Assembly (NCBI RefSeq): GCF_027497355.1
Contig: NZ_CP114909.1
Coordinates: forward strand, 3,038,001 to 3,102,000
From: Micromonospora sp. WMMA1947
Lineage (GTDB): Bacteria > Actinomycetota > Actinomycetes > Mycobacteriales > Micromonosporaceae
Length of the DNA: 64,000 bases
Direction of reading: 5' to 3'
Below, in pieces: positions 39,966 through 49,447 of the stretch. Below the pieces are notes generated by a model. That model searched no databases. It was given only the letters and a program-made list of their open reading frames with translations, and was not told where the DNA came from. Both the position numbers and the translations under genes were made by a program. Each line of letters opens with the position of its first letter. The first letter of the stretch is position 1.

Positions 39966-40814
39966 ATGGCGGGTCGACTCGCGGTCGTCGGTGCCGGGCT
40001 GATGGGCTCGGGCATCGCCCAGGTGGCGGCGCAGGCGGGCTGGCAGGTGACGCTGCGCGACATCGACGACGCGGCCACGAAGCGCGGTGTGGACGGCATC
40101 CGGAAGTCGCTGACGAAGTTCGCCGAGAAGGGCAAGATCGAGGCGTCCGACGTCGAGGCGACGCTGGGCCGGATCACGCCGACCACCGACCTGGAGGCCG
40201 CCGCCGACGCGGACATCGTGGTCGAGGCGGTCTTCGAGAAGATCGAGATCAAGCACGAGGTGTTCCGCGCGCTCGACAAGATCTGCAAGGCGGACGCGGT
40301 GCTCGCCACCAACACGTCGGCCATCCCGGTGACCCAGATCGCCACCGCCACCGAGCGCCCGGAGTCGGTCGTCGGCACGCACTTCTTCTCGCCGGTGCCG
40401 ATGATGAAGCTCTGCGAGCTGGTACGCGGTTACAAGACCAGCGACGCGACCATGGACACGGTGAAGTCGTTCGCCGAGGGGATCGGCAAGACCGTGGTGG
40501 TCGTCAACCGGGACATCGCCGGTTTCGTCACCACCCGGCTGATCTGCGCGCTGGCGATGGAGGCGGTCAAGCTCGTCGAGTCCGGCGTGATCTCCGCCGA
40601 GGACCTGGACACCGCCTGCAAGCTGGGCTTCGGCCACGCCATGGGCCCGCTCGCCACCGTCGACCTGACCGGCGTGGACGTGCTCCTGAACGCCACCCGC
40701 AACATCTACACCGACACCGCGGACGAGAAGTTCTTCCCGCCGGAGCTGCTCCAGCGCATGGCCACCGCCGGTGACCTGGGCCGCAAGACCGGCCAGGGCT
40801 TCTACTCGTACTGA
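39966..40814 (+). CDS. 3-hydroxybutyryl-CoA dehydrogenase
   Basis: NAD(P)-dependent oxidation/reduction of 3-hydroxybutyryl-CoA and acetoacetyl-CoA. 282 residues, the normal single-copy length. Rossmann motif VVGAGLMGSGIAQ at the N-terminus, catalytic His in THFFSPVPMMKL, Asn/Asp region NRDIAGFVTTRL, then the helical dimerisation domain ending GRKTGQGFYSY. ATG 39966 is preceded by GAGGGAGAAG. A tandem-domain paralogue lies at 54889-56679. Confidence 0.95.
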   Translation: MAGRLAVVGAGLMGSGIAQVAAQAGWQVTLRDIDDAATKRGVDGIRKSLTKFAEKGKIEASDVEATLGRITPTTDLEAAADADIVVEAVFEKIEIKHEVFRALDKICKADAVLATNTSAIPVTQIATATERPESVVGTHFFSPVPMMKLCELVRGYKTSDATMDTVKSFAEGIGKTVVVVNRDIAGFVTTRLICALAMEAVKLVESGVISAEDLDTACKLGFGHAMGPLATVDLTGVDVLLNATRNIYTDTADEKFFPPELLQRMATAGDLGRKTGQGFYSY

Positions 40815-40827
40815 CCGGCCCGTCGTT

Positions 40828-40857
40828 CCGCCCCCGGCCCCGCGCGGCCGGGGGCGG
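40828..40857 (+). terminator. Hairpin terminator after the dehydrogenase
   Basis: CCGCCCCCGGCC and GGCCGGGGGCGG (40828-40839 with 40846-40857), 12 bp, 6-nt loop, 14 nt after the stop codon. Confidence 0.72.
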
Positions 40858-40906
40858 TTCACGTCCGGGGCCGGTTCAGGTGCGGGGCCGGTTCACGTCC
40901 GGGGCG
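40856..40906. repeat. 17-bp tandem repeat, three copies
   Basis: GGTTCACGTCCGGGGCC, GGTTCAGGTGCGGGGCC and GGTTCACGTCCGGGGCG follow head to tail. The last copy encodes the C-terminus of the esterase, so copy-number change would shift its 3' end. Confidence 0.75.
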
Positions 40907-41702
40907 GGCTCAGCGCGGCGCCGATCAGCGCGAACGCGTCCGGGATGACCGTGCCCCAGTAGCCGAAGTTGTGCCGCCCGTCGGCCCAGGCGGCGCGTAC
41001 CGGCTCCTCGGGCAGCACCCGGGCCAGCGCCCGAACGTCCTTGAGGAAGTTGTCCTGCCGCCCGCACCACAGCCCGACCGGGGTGCCGCGCAGCTTCTCC
41101 ACGCCGGTGAAGACCGCGTCGCCGGGGCTCACCGCGGGGGAGAAGGCCGCCGCCATCCGCAACCACTTCGGGTACGTCTCGGCCAGCAGCAGCGCGCCGA
41201 AGCCGCCCATCGACCAGCCCCACACGGCCAGCCGGCTGCTGTCGAAACCGCGCCGGGCGCACCAGGTGGGCACCTCCTCGCGCACCATCCGCTGCGGATC
41301 GTCGTCACCGGCGGCGCGCCAGGACAGCCGCCCACCGGTGGCGCCCGCGAGCGCGAACGGCGGGGCGCCCCGGCGTACCGCGTCGGTGAGGAAGCGGGCC
41401 AGCCCGAACCGGCCGTAGTCGCGCGGGGTGGCCGACGCGCCGTGCAGCACCAGGCAGACGGGCAGGCCGCGGCCGTCGCCGTACCCCTCGGGCACCGCCG
41501 TCCAGAAGTCCACCTCGCGGCCCCGCGCGCCGGACGCGATGCGGATCAGCCGTTCGTCGCCGGGCGGGGCGTCCGGCAGGGCCGGTGCCGGCCCTGGGCG
41601 GGGGCCGGACAGCTGCCGGGCGGCCAGGCCGCCGACCACCGCGGCGCCGGCCACGCCGGCGGCGGCGCCGAGCAGGGTACGCCGGGTCAGCGTCGATGCC
41701 AT
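40893..41702 (-). CDS. Tat-exported alpha/beta-hydrolase (esterase family)
   Basis: 269 residues. Twin-arginine signal LTRRTLLGAAAG with a following hydrophobic run to about residue 30. Alpha/beta-hydrolase core with nucleophile Ser in VWGWSMGGFGALL and the C-terminal His in ADGRHNFGYW, resembling esterase D/antigen 85-like enzymes. Substrate unknown. ATG start is in good context. Confidence 0.85.
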   Translation of the reverse strand: MASTLTRRTLLGAAAGVAGAAVVGGLAARQLSGPRPGPAPALPDAPPGDERLIRIASGARGREVDFWTAVPEGYGDGRGLPVCLVLHGASATPRDYGRFGLARFLTDAVRRGAPPFALAGATGGRLSWRAAGDDDPQRMVREEVPTWCARRGFDSSRLAVWGWSMGGFGALLLAETYPKWLRMAAAFSPAVSPGDAVFTGVEKLRGTPVGLWCGRQDNFLKDVRALARVLPEEPVRAAWADGRHNFGYWGTVIPDAFALIGAALSPPRT

Positions 41703-41729
41703 GCGGGCGAGTGTGCCACCGCCGGGCGC

Positions 41730-41788
41730 GCGTTAAGAAGGGGCCCTTCCTTAACCGCAGGCGTTAAGAGGGGGCCCTTCCTTACACC
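41730..41788 (+). repeat. GGGGCCC paired repeat, copy G2
   Basis: Two units GCGTTAAGAAGGGGCCCTTCCTTAACCGCAG / GCGTTAAG..., the second ending CCCTTCCTTACACC directly against the stop codon complement (TCA, 41789) of the ABC permease gene. Same orientation and same stop-codon contact as copy G1. Confidence 0.82.
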
Positions 41789-42630
41789 TCAGCCGTCGCG
41801 CTTGGTGGTCCAGCGGAACGTGGTCAGGCACAGCACCAGGCCGATGACGCACCACGCGCCCAGGACCAGCGCGACGGTGCCCAGCTCGAACGAGCCGCCC
41901 GGCTCCCGGGCGCCGAAGCTGTCCGGCAGGAAGACCGAGCGCAGCCCCTGGCACATCCACTTGAGCGGGAAGATCGCCGCGACCTGCTGCATCCAGGTGG
42001 GCAGGCTGGTGAAGACGAAGAACACGCCGGAGATGAACTGGAGGACCAGCGCGACCGGGGTGACCACCGCCGAGCCGCTGCGGGCGGTACGGGCCAGCGA
42101 CGAGATGGCGATGCCGCAGAGCGTGCAGGCGGTGACGCCGAGGACGGAGACCCAGGCGAACGTCAGCCACTTGGCGGTGGTCTGCGGCAGGTCCAGGTCG
42201 AACATCGCCACCGAGACGGCGAGCAGCAGCACGGTCTCGGCGATGCCGATGACCACCACCATGATCACCTTGCCGGCGAACCAGACCCACTTCGGCATCG
42301 GCGTACCGCGGTAGCGCTTGAGTACGCCCCGGTCCCGTTCGATCGGGATCCAGATGCCGAGGTTCTGGAAGCTGACGGTCATCAGGCCGGTCGCGATCAT
42401 GCCGGTGATGAAGTACTGCGTGTAGCTCACCCCGGGCGCGATCTCGTCACTGAAGATCGCGGCGAAAATCAGGATCATGATGATCGGGAAGCCCATCGTG
42501 AACACGACGGACTCCCGGCTGCGCAGGAACTGGGTGATCTCCAGCCGCCCCTGACGCAGCGCCAGCGCGCCCGCGCCGGGCCGCCGGGCCGCGGCGGCGG
42601 TGACCGGGGCCGCGGGGTTAGTCGTGGTGG

Positions 42631-42634
<4 letters not shown>
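41789..42634 (-). CDS. ABC-2 type transporter permease
   Basis: 281-residue membrane protein with about six helices and a long cytosolic N-terminus; the loop GIWIPIERDRGVLKRYRGTPMPKW between helices 2 and 3 is typical of DrrB-like permeases. Works with the ATPase whose gene overlaps it by 4 nt (ATGA). Probable exporter of a drug, lipid or glycan. Confidence 0.88.
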
Positions 42635-43479
<845 letters not shown>

Positions 43480-43529
43480 GACGTCAAGTGTGCGTCGTGC
43501 AGCCGCCCGCTCCGCTGCCGGGTCAGCTA

Positions 43530-43556
43530 TATACGCGAGGTATACACTCGGTGTAT
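43530..43556. promoter_or_regulatory. Probable PadR operator
   Basis: Two overlapping inverted repeats: TATAC-N5-GTATA (43530-43544) and ATACAC-N3-GTGTAT (43542-43556). The AT-rich character stands out sharply from the surroundings. TATTCT (43554-43559), 6 nt before the padR ATG, would be the -10 box, so binding would block it. Confidence 0.6.
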
Positions 43557-43565
43557 TCTCTGCTC

Positions 43566-44090
43566 ATGACGGTTCCCCTGACCCTGCTCGGCCTGCTCGA
43601 ACGCGAGCCGAGCCACGGCTACGACCTCAAGCGCGACTACGACACCTTCTTCGGGCGCGGCAAGCCCCTGCCGTACGGGCAGGTCTACTCGACGCTGAGC
43701 CGGCTGGCCCGCGACGGCAAGGTGGTGGTCGGCGACGTCGCTCCGGGCGCCGGGCCGGACCGCAAGCGCTACGTCATCACCGACGTGGGCGCCACCGAGG
43801 TCGAGCACTGGCTGACCGAGCCGGTCGAACCGGAACCGCACCTGCAGACCCTGCTGTTCACCAAGGTCGTGCTCGCGCTGATGCTCGACCGCCCGGCCGA
43901 GGAGTACCTGGACACCCAGCGCGCCGCGCACCTGCGCCGGATGCGCGAACTCACCGAGATCAAGCGCAGCGGCGAACTCGTCGACGTGATGCTGGCCGAC
44001 CACGGCCTCTACCACCTCGAGGCGGACCTGCGGTGGATCGAGACGACGGGCGCCCGGCTGGACGCCCTGCGAAAGGCGGTACGGCCATGA
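43566..44090 (+). CDS. PadR-family transcriptional regulator
   Basis: 174-residue regulator with the N-terminal winged helix (LLGLLEREPSHGYDLKRDYD, then GQVYSTLSRLARDGKV) and a C-terminal helical dimerisation part. The ATG 43566 is the first with this domain and has a promoter-like TATTCT 6 nt before it. It is the first gene of an operon with an ABC ATPase and an FtsX-like permease, each overlapping by 4 nt, an arrangement common for PadR-controlled exporters. Confidence 0.92.
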   Translation: MTVPLTLLGLLEREPSHGYDLKRDYDTFFGRGKPLPYGQVYSTLSRLARDGKVVVGDVAPGAGPDRKRYVITDVGATEVEHWLTEPVEPEPHLQTLLFTKVVLALMLDRPAEEYLDTQRAAHLRRMRELTEIKRSGELVDVMLADHGLYHLEADLRWIETTGARLDALRKAVRP

Positions 44091-44767
44091 GCCCGATGAT
44101 CGAGGCACGCGACGTTACGTACGCGTTCGGCGAGACACCCGCCCTGCGCGGCGCGAGCCTCGCCGTGGCCGCCGGTGAGGTCGTCGCCGTGATGGGACCG
44201 AGCGGTTCCGGCAAGTCGACACTGCTGCACTGCCTGGCCGGCATCCTGCGCCCCGACTCCGGTGAGGTCCGGTTCGACGGCACCCGGATCGACACGCTCG
44301 GCGAGGCCGACCGCAGCGCGCTGCGCCGCGACAGCTTCGGCTTCGTCTTCCAGTTCGGCCAGCTCGTGCCGGAACTCACCGCGGCGGAGAACGTGGCGCT
44401 GCCGCTGCTGCTGCGCGGTGTCCGCCGCACTCCGGCGCTGCGCGCCGCGCGGGGCTGGTTCGAGCGGCTCGGCCTGGCCGGCATGGAGCACCGCCGCTCG
44501 GGCGAACTGTCCGGCGGGCAGGCCCAGCGGGTCGCGCTGGCCCGCGGCCTGGTCGCCGAGCCCCGGGTGCTGTTCGCCGACGAGCCCACCGGCGCGCTCG
44601 ACTCGCTCACCGGCGAGGAGGTGATGACGCTGCTGGTGGACGCCGCCCGCGAGAAGGGCACCACAGTCGTCCTGGTGACGCACGAGGCGCGCATCGCGGC
44701 GTACGCCGACCGGGAGGTCATGGTGCGCGACGGCCGGGTCAACGCCCCCGCCGGGGTCGCCTCGTGA
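44087..44767 (+). CDS. ABC transporter ATP-binding protein (MacB/LolD-like)
   Basis: 226-residue ATPase. Walker A GPSGSGKSTLLH, signature LSGGQAQRVALARG, Walker B VLFADEPTGALDS and H-loop VTHEARIA match the MacB/LolD group that drives FtsX-type permeases. Overlaps padR and the permease gene by 4 nt each. Confidence 0.94.
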   Translation: MSPMIEARDVTYAFGETPALRGASLAVAAGEVVAVMGPSGSGKSTLLHCLAGILRPDSGEVRFDGTRIDTLGEADRSALRRDSFGFVFQFGQLVPELTAAENVALPLLLRGVRRTPALRAARGWFERLGLAGMEHRRSGELSGGQAQRVALARGLVAEPRVLFADEPTGALDSLTGEEVMTLLVDAAREKGTTVVLVTHEARIAAYADREVMVRDGRVNAPAGVAS

Positions 44768-46917
44768 TCGGGCTCGCGCTCCGGCTCGCCGTCGCGGGTG
44801 GCCGGGAGGCGCTGGTCCGGCTGGTCGCCATCGCCGCCGCCGTCGCGGTCGGCACCGGCCTGCTGCTCACCACGCTCGCCGGTGTGCACGCCACCGACGC
44901 CCAGCTCACCCGCTACGCGTCGATGTACCCGCAGGAGACGGCGGGCGGGTCCGCCGACCCGCTGCTGTGGTCGACCCGGTTTGACTACTTCCGGGGCGAT
45001 CAGATCGTTCGCGTCGACGTCGCCGCCACCGGTCCGGACGCGCCCACGCCGATCGGCGTTCCCCGCGCGCCGGGGCCCGGCGAGTACTACGCCTCCCCGG
45101 CGCTGCGGAAGCTGCTGGCCACCACCCCCGCCGACCAGCTCGCCGACCGCTACCCGGGCCGGGACCTCGGCGTCGTCGGGCCGGCGGCGCTCACCTCGCC
45201 GGACACCCTGCTCGTCCTGGTCGGCGGCACCCCGGAGCAGGTGGGGAAGCTGGACCAGGTCAGGAAGGTCACCCGGCTCGACGACAACCGGGCTCCGCTG
45301 CCGAGGGCGGCGATCGACCTCATCCTCGGCGTGGCCGCGGGCGGACTGCTGTTTCCCGTTCTCGTCTTCATCGGCACGGCGACCCGGCTGGGCGCCGCCC
45401 GCCGGGAGCAGCGGTTCGCCGCGATGCGGCTGGTCGGGGCCACGCCCCGGCAGATCTCGACGGTCGCGGCCGTCGAGGCCGCGCTCGCGGCGGCGGCCGG
45501 CGCGGCGGCCGGCTTCGCGGTGTTCTTCGCGTTCCGCGGGCAGCTCGCCGGCATCCCGTTCACCGGCATGCCGTTCTTCCCCGGCGACATGGCCATCGGT
45601 GCGCCGGAGGCCGTCCTGGTGGCGCTCGGCGTGCCGGCGGGCGCGGCGGCCGCGGCCTGGGTCGCGCTGCGCCGGGTCCGGATCTCCCCACTCGGTGTCA
45701 GCCGCCGCGTCACACCCCGGCCGCCCCGGGTGTACCGGCTGATCCCGCTCGCGCTCGGCCTGGCCGGGCTGGGCTTCGCCCTGGTGTACCGGCCGCCCAC
45801 GTCGGACGGCCAGACCGCGCTGTTCCTGCCCGCCCTGCTGCTGGTCATGGTCGGCCTGATCACCGGCGGCCCGTGGCTGACCATGGTCGGCGCCCGGGCG
45901 ATGGCCGCCCGGGCCAGCCGGCCGGCCGCGCTGATCGCCGCACGCCGGCTCGCCGACAACCCGTCCGCCGGGTTCCGGGCGGTGAGCGGCGTGATGCTCG
46001 CGCTGTTCGTCACGACGGTGGCCGTGGGCGTGATGGGGACGATCGCGCACGAGCGCGGTCCGGCGCCCCGGGGTTCCCTGGAGGCCGGCCGGCTGTCGAT
46101 GGTGCTGATGGACGACGCCCCGGCGCCGGGCACGCTGCTGGCCGATCTGGCGGCGGTTCCCGGCGTCCGCAACCCGGTGCTCGTCCGGGAGAACCCGGTA
46201 CGCGGTGACGGCCGCGACTCCGGGGTGATCGCCTGCGCGGACATCCCGCCCGCCTACGGGCGGTGCGCAGCCGGCGCGAGCGTCGCCGAGGTGCCGCCGG
46301 GCCTGATCCCCTGGCGGGAGTCCGCCTCGGCCGACCGGGTCTGGCCGTCGTCCCCGGTGGACCCGGCTGCCCTCGCGGGACTCCCGGCGGATTCGGTGGC
46401 GGTCGACGCGGAGGACCCGGTGGCGGTGGAGCGGGCCCGGACGGTCCTCGAAGCCGCATTCCCCACGTTCTTCGTGGCCCCGAACGTGCCCGGCGACTTC
46501 GAGGCCGACTTCGCCGACACCATGCGGGGCTGGCAGCGGCTGGCCGACCTCGTCGTGGTGGCCGGTCTCGCGCTCGCCGGATGCAGCCTGGCCGTGGCCG
46601 TGGCGGCCGGTCTCAGTGAACGGAGGCGGCCGTTCAGCCTGCTGCGGCTCAGTGGTGCCCCGGTGCGGCTGCTGCGCCGCGTGGTAGCAGTGGAGAGCGT
46701 GGTGCCGCTGCTGACCGTCGCCGTGGTCGCGGTCGGGATGGGGCTGGCCGCCGCGCACCTGTTCCTGCGCGCGCAGATGGACTACGACCTGCGCCTACCG
46801 GGGATCGGGTTCGCCGCCGTGGTGGTCCTCGGCGTGCTGGGCTGCCTCGCGGTCGTCGCCGCCACCCTGCCGCTGCTGGAACGGATCACCGGCCCGGAGA
46901 CCGCCCGCAGCGAGTGA
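44764..46917 (+). CDS. FtsX-like ABC transporter permease
   Basis: 717-residue membrane protein with a first helix at about 15-37, an extracytoplasmic domain, a first FtsX core near 190-310 (AAMRLVGATPRQISTVAAVEA), a helix pair in the middle, a second extracytoplasmic domain and a second core near 595-710. The duplicated FtsX layout is common in actinobacterial exporters with antibiotic or lipid substrates; the cargo is unknown. GTG start overlaps the ATPase stop. Confidence 0.88.
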   Translation: MIGLALRLAVAGGREALVRLVAIAAAVAVGTGLLLTTLAGVHATDAQLTRYASMYPQETAGGSADPLLWSTRFDYFRGDQIVRVDVAATGPDAPTPIGVPRAPGPGEYYASPALRKLLATTPADQLADRYPGRDLGVVGPAALTSPDTLLVLVGGTPEQVGKLDQVRKVTRLDDNRAPLPRAAIDLILGVAAGGLLFPVLVFIGTATRLGAARREQRFAAMRLVGATPRQISTVAAVEAALAAAAGAAAGFAVFFAFRGQLAGIPFTGMPFFPGDMAIGAPEAVLVALGVPAGAAAAAWVALRRVRISPLGVSRRVTPRPPRVYRLIPLALGLAGLGFALVYRPPTSDGQTALFLPALLLVMVGLITGGPWLTMVGARAMAARASRPAALIAARRLADNPSAGFRAVSGVMLALFVTTVAVGVMGTIAHERGPAPRGSLEAGRLSMVLMDDAPAPGTLLADLAAVPGVRNPVLVRENPVRGDGRDSGVIACADIPPAYGRCAAGASVAEVPPGLIPWRESASADRVWPSSPVDPAALAGLPADSVAVDAEDPVAVERARTVLEAAFPTFFVAPNVPGDFEADFADTMRGWQRLADLVVVAGLALAGCSLAVAVAAGLSERRRPFSLLRLSGAPVRLLRRVVAVESVVPLLTVAVVAVGMGLAAAHLFLRAQMDYDLRLPGIGFAAVVVLGVLGCLAVVAATLPLLERITGPETARSE

Positions 46918-46923
46918 CCCGTA

Positions 46924-46952
46924 CGGTGGGCCGGCCGCGCGCCGGCCCACCG
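46924..46952 (+). terminator. Hairpin terminator after the padR-ABC operon
   Basis: CGGTGGGCCGGC and GCCGGCCCACCG pair over 12 bp around CGCGC, 6 nt after the permease stop. Confidence 0.75.
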
Positions 46953-46990
46953 GTGCGGGCACCGGGTTGTGTGGTTTTCCACACTCTCTT

Positions 46991-47012
46991 TTACTGAACG
47001 GTAACTTAAACT
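46991..47012 (+). promoter_or_regulatory. Operator-like palindrome and leaderless -10 of the mutase gene
   Basis: TTACTGAACGGTAA (46991-47004) is a partial palindrome with TTAC/GTAA arms, and TAAACT (47007-47012) lies 6 nt before the ATG. The layout suggests repression of a leaderless promoter, perhaps by a TetR-type acyl-CoA regulator. A small GTGTGG-TTTT-CCACAC hairpin lies just upstream at 46969-46984. The regulator is not identified. Confidence 0.45.
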
Positions 47013-47018
47013 CCGGCC

Positions 47019-49022
47019 ATGGACGACGCGATGCCGGGACGGCTGCCCGAGCGGGACCGCCCGTGGGTGATGCGCACGTACGCCGGGCACTCCTCCGCCG
47101 CGGCCACCAACGCGCTCTTCCGCCGCAACCTGGCGAAGGGGCAGACCGGCCTGTCGGTCGCCTTCGACCTGCCCACCCAGACCGGGTACGACCCGGACCA
47201 CGAGCTGGCCTCCGGTGAGGTGGGCCGGGTGGGCGTGCCGGTGGCGCACCTGGGCGACATGCGGGCGCTGTTCGAGGGCATCCCGCTGGCCGAGATGAAC
47301 ACCTCGATGACCATCAACGCCCCGGCGATGTGGCTGCTCGGCCTCTACGGCACCGTCGCCGCCGAGCAGGGCGCGGAGCTGAGCCGCTGCGCCGGCACCA
47401 CCCAGAACGACATCATCAAGGAGTACCTGTCCCGGGGGACGTACATCTTCCCGCCGGCGGCGTCGCTGCGGCTGACCGCCGACGTGATCGCGTACACGCT
47501 GCGCGAGATGCCCCGGTGGAACCCGGTCAACATCTGCTCGTACCACCTCCAGGAGGCGGGCGCTACGCCGGTGCAGGAGGTCGGCTTCGCACTGGCCACC
47601 GCCGTCGCCGTGCTGGACACCGTGCGCGACTCCGGTCAGGTGCCGCCCGAGCGGATGGGCGACGTGGTCCAGCGGATCTCGTTCTTCGTCAACGCCGGGG
47701 TGCGCTTCGTCGAGGAGATCGCCAAGATGCGCGCGTTCGGCGCGCTCTGGGACGAGATCACCCGCGACCGCTACGGCGTGGAGAACCCGAAGCAGCGCCG
47801 GTTCCGCTACGGCGTACAGGTCAACTCGCTGGGCCTGACCGAGGCGCAGCCGGAGAACAACATCCAGCGCATCGTGCTGGAGATGCTCGGCGTCACGCTG
47901 TCCCGCGACGCCCGCGCCCGCGCCGTGCAGCTGCCCGCCTGGAACGAGGCGCTGGGCCTGCCCCGCCCGTGGGACCAGCAGTGGTCGCTGCGCATGCAGC
48001 AGGTGCTGGCGTACGAGTCGGACCTGCTGGAGTACCCGGACCTGTTTGCCGGCTCGCACGTGATGACCGCGCTGGTCGACGACATCGTCTCCGGCGCCCG
48101 CGTCGAGCTGGAGAAGGTGCTGGAGATGGGCGGCGTGGTCACCGCCGTCGAGTCCGGCTACCTCAAGAGCGCGCTGGTGGCCTCGCTCGCCGACCGGCGC
48201 CGCCGGATGGAGTCCGGCTCGGACGTGGTGGTCGGCGTCAACCGGTTCACCGAGACCGAGCCGTCCCCGCTGACCGCGGCGGGCGCCGAGGCGATCGAGC
48301 AGGTGGACCCGGCCGTCGAGGAGGCGGCCACCGACGGCGTCCGCCGGTGGCGGGCCGACCGGGACGCGGCGGCGGTGGAGGCGGCGCTGGCGAAGCTGCG
48401 CGCGGACGCGGCCACCACGGCGAACCTGATGCCCGCGACGCTGGACTGCGTGCGGGCCGGGGTCACCACCGGCGAGTGGGCGGGCGCGCTGCGCCAGGTC
48501 TACGGCGAGTACCGCGCGCCGACCGGCCTGGCCGGGGCGGTCGGGACAGCCGGTGACGCGACCCTCGCCGGAGTTCGGGAGCGGGTCGTCGCGACCGCCC
48601 GAGAGCTGGGCAGCGGGCGGCTGCGGCTGCTGGTCGGCAAGCCGGGGCTGGACGGGCACTCCAACGGCGCCGAGCAGATCGCGGTACGCGCCCGCGACGC
48701 CGGCTTCGAGGTGGTCTACCAGGGCATCCGGCTGACCGCCGGGCAGATCGTGGCGGCCGCGGTGGAGGAGGACGTCGACCTGGTCGGCCTCTCCGTGCTG
48801 TCCGGTTCGCACCTGGCCGCCGTGCCGGCGGTGCTGGACGGGCTGCGCGCCGCCGGACGGGGTGACCTGCCGGTGGTGGTGGGCGGGATCATCCCGGCCG
48901 CCGACGCCGAGGCGCTGCGCGCCGCAGGAGTGGCCCGGGTGTTCACGCCGAAGGACTTCGCGCTCACCGGCATCATCGACGAGCTGGTCACAGTGATCCG
49001 CGAGGCCAACGCGCTGGCGTGA
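47019..49022 (+). CDS. meaA: Ethylmalonyl-CoA mutase (MeaA-type, B12-dependent)
   Basis: Single-chain mutase of 667 residues with the catalytic TIM barrel first (GLSVAFDLPTQTGYDPDH, MNTSMTINAP, GTTQNDIIKEY) and the cobalamin-binding domain last, where DGHSNG (Asp545, His547, Gly550) carries the base-off His ligand. Size and the DGHSNGAEQIA motif match MeaA rather than the roughly 730-residue methylmalonyl-CoA mutase large subunit. It converts ethylmalonyl-CoA to methylsuccinyl-CoA in the ethylmalonyl-CoA pathway and butyrate-type routes. The adenosyltransferase at 37904-38476 could supply its cofactor; no crotonyl-CoA carboxylase/reductase gene is in the window. Confidence 0.88.
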   Translation: MDDAMPGRLPERDRPWVMRTYAGHSSAAATNALFRRNLAKGQTGLSVAFDLPTQTGYDPDHELASGEVGRVGVPVAHLGDMRALFEGIPLAEMNTSMTINAPAMWLLGLYGTVAAEQGAELSRCAGTTQNDIIKEYLSRGTYIFPPAASLRLTADVIAYTLREMPRWNPVNICSYHLQEAGATPVQEVGFALATAVAVLDTVRDSGQVPPERMGDVVQRISFFVNAGVRFVEEIAKMRAFGALWDEITRDRYGVENPKQRRFRYGVQVNSLGLTEAQPENNIQRIVLEMLGVTLSRDARARAVQLPAWNEALGLPRPWDQQWSLRMQQVLAYESDLLEYPDLFAGSHVMTALVDDIVSGARVELEKVLEMGGVVTAVESGYLKSALVASLADRRRRMESGSDVVVGVNRFTETEPSPLTAAGAEAIEQVDPAVEEAATDGVRRWRADRDAAAVEAALAKLRADAATTANLMPATLDCVRAGVTTGEWAGALRQVYGEYRAPTGLAGAVGTAGDATLAGVRERVVATARELGSGRLRLLVGKPGLDGHSNGAEQIAVRARDAGFEVVYQGIRLTAGQIVAAAVEEDVDLVGLSVLSGSHLAAVPAVLDGLRAAGRGDLPVVVGGIIPAADAEALRAAGVARVFTPKDFALTGIIDELVTVIREANALA

Positions 49023-49077
49023 AAGGAAGGGCCCCTTGTTAACGCCTCCGGTAGAGAAGGGGCCCCTTCTCAACACC
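49023..49077 (-). repeat. GGGGCCC paired repeat, copy G3
   Basis: Starts directly after the mutase TGA with AAGGAAGGGCCCCTTGTTAA and continues CGCCTCCGGTAGAGAAGGGG. Read on the minus strand it is the same paired unit as G1 and G2 and again its right end abuts the TCA complement of a stop codon. It lies between convergent genes. Confidence 0.82.
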
Positions 49078-49091
49078 CGCTCGCGTGGGGG

Positions 49092-49388
49092 TCAGCGGCT
49101 CTCGTAGGTCATGCAGTCGGCCATGTCCATGTCGGGGCCGACGGTGATGGCCGGGGCGTGACACTCCAGGTCGGCGTTGTGCCGGCAGTCGGCGCGCGAG
49201 CACGCCCCGACCTGGGCGACCAACTGGTCGAGACCACCGCGCACCGGCATCTCCACGAACGTGTGGCAGTGGGCGTGGTCGCTGCTGCCGATCGTGATGG
49301 CGAAGGCGTGGCAGTCGTTCGTGTGGTTGTAGGCGCAGGACCGGACGGCGCACTCCTGGACCCGGGGCATCTCCAACGACGCGGTCAT
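49092..49388 (-). CDS. DUF1540 protein, duplicated cysteine domain
   Basis: 98-residue cytosolic protein with two copies of the DUF1540 motif: CAVRSCAYNHTNDCHAFAI..HCHTF and CSRADCRHNADLECHAPAI..DCMTY. Cysteine and histidine spacing suggests metal binding. Function is not known. An ACCTCCTT sequence (complement AAGGAGGT) lies upstream of the ATG as a strong ribosome site. Confidence 0.88.
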   Translation of the reverse strand: MTASLEMPRVQECAVRSCAYNHTNDCHAFAITIGSSDHAHCHTFVEMPVRGGLDQLVAQVGACSRADCRHNADLECHAPAITVGPDMDMADCMTYESR

Positions 49389-49447
49389 CTCCCGTACCTC
49401 CTTGGGTGTCTTGCCCCGATTTTAGAGGTTTTGGGCGTCGGTGCGGG

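Noticed and set aside
47019..49022. Methylmalonyl-CoA mutase large subunit
   Set aside because: The protein is about 60 residues shorter, has no small-subunit gene beside it and carries the DGHSNG motif of MeaA-type mutases.
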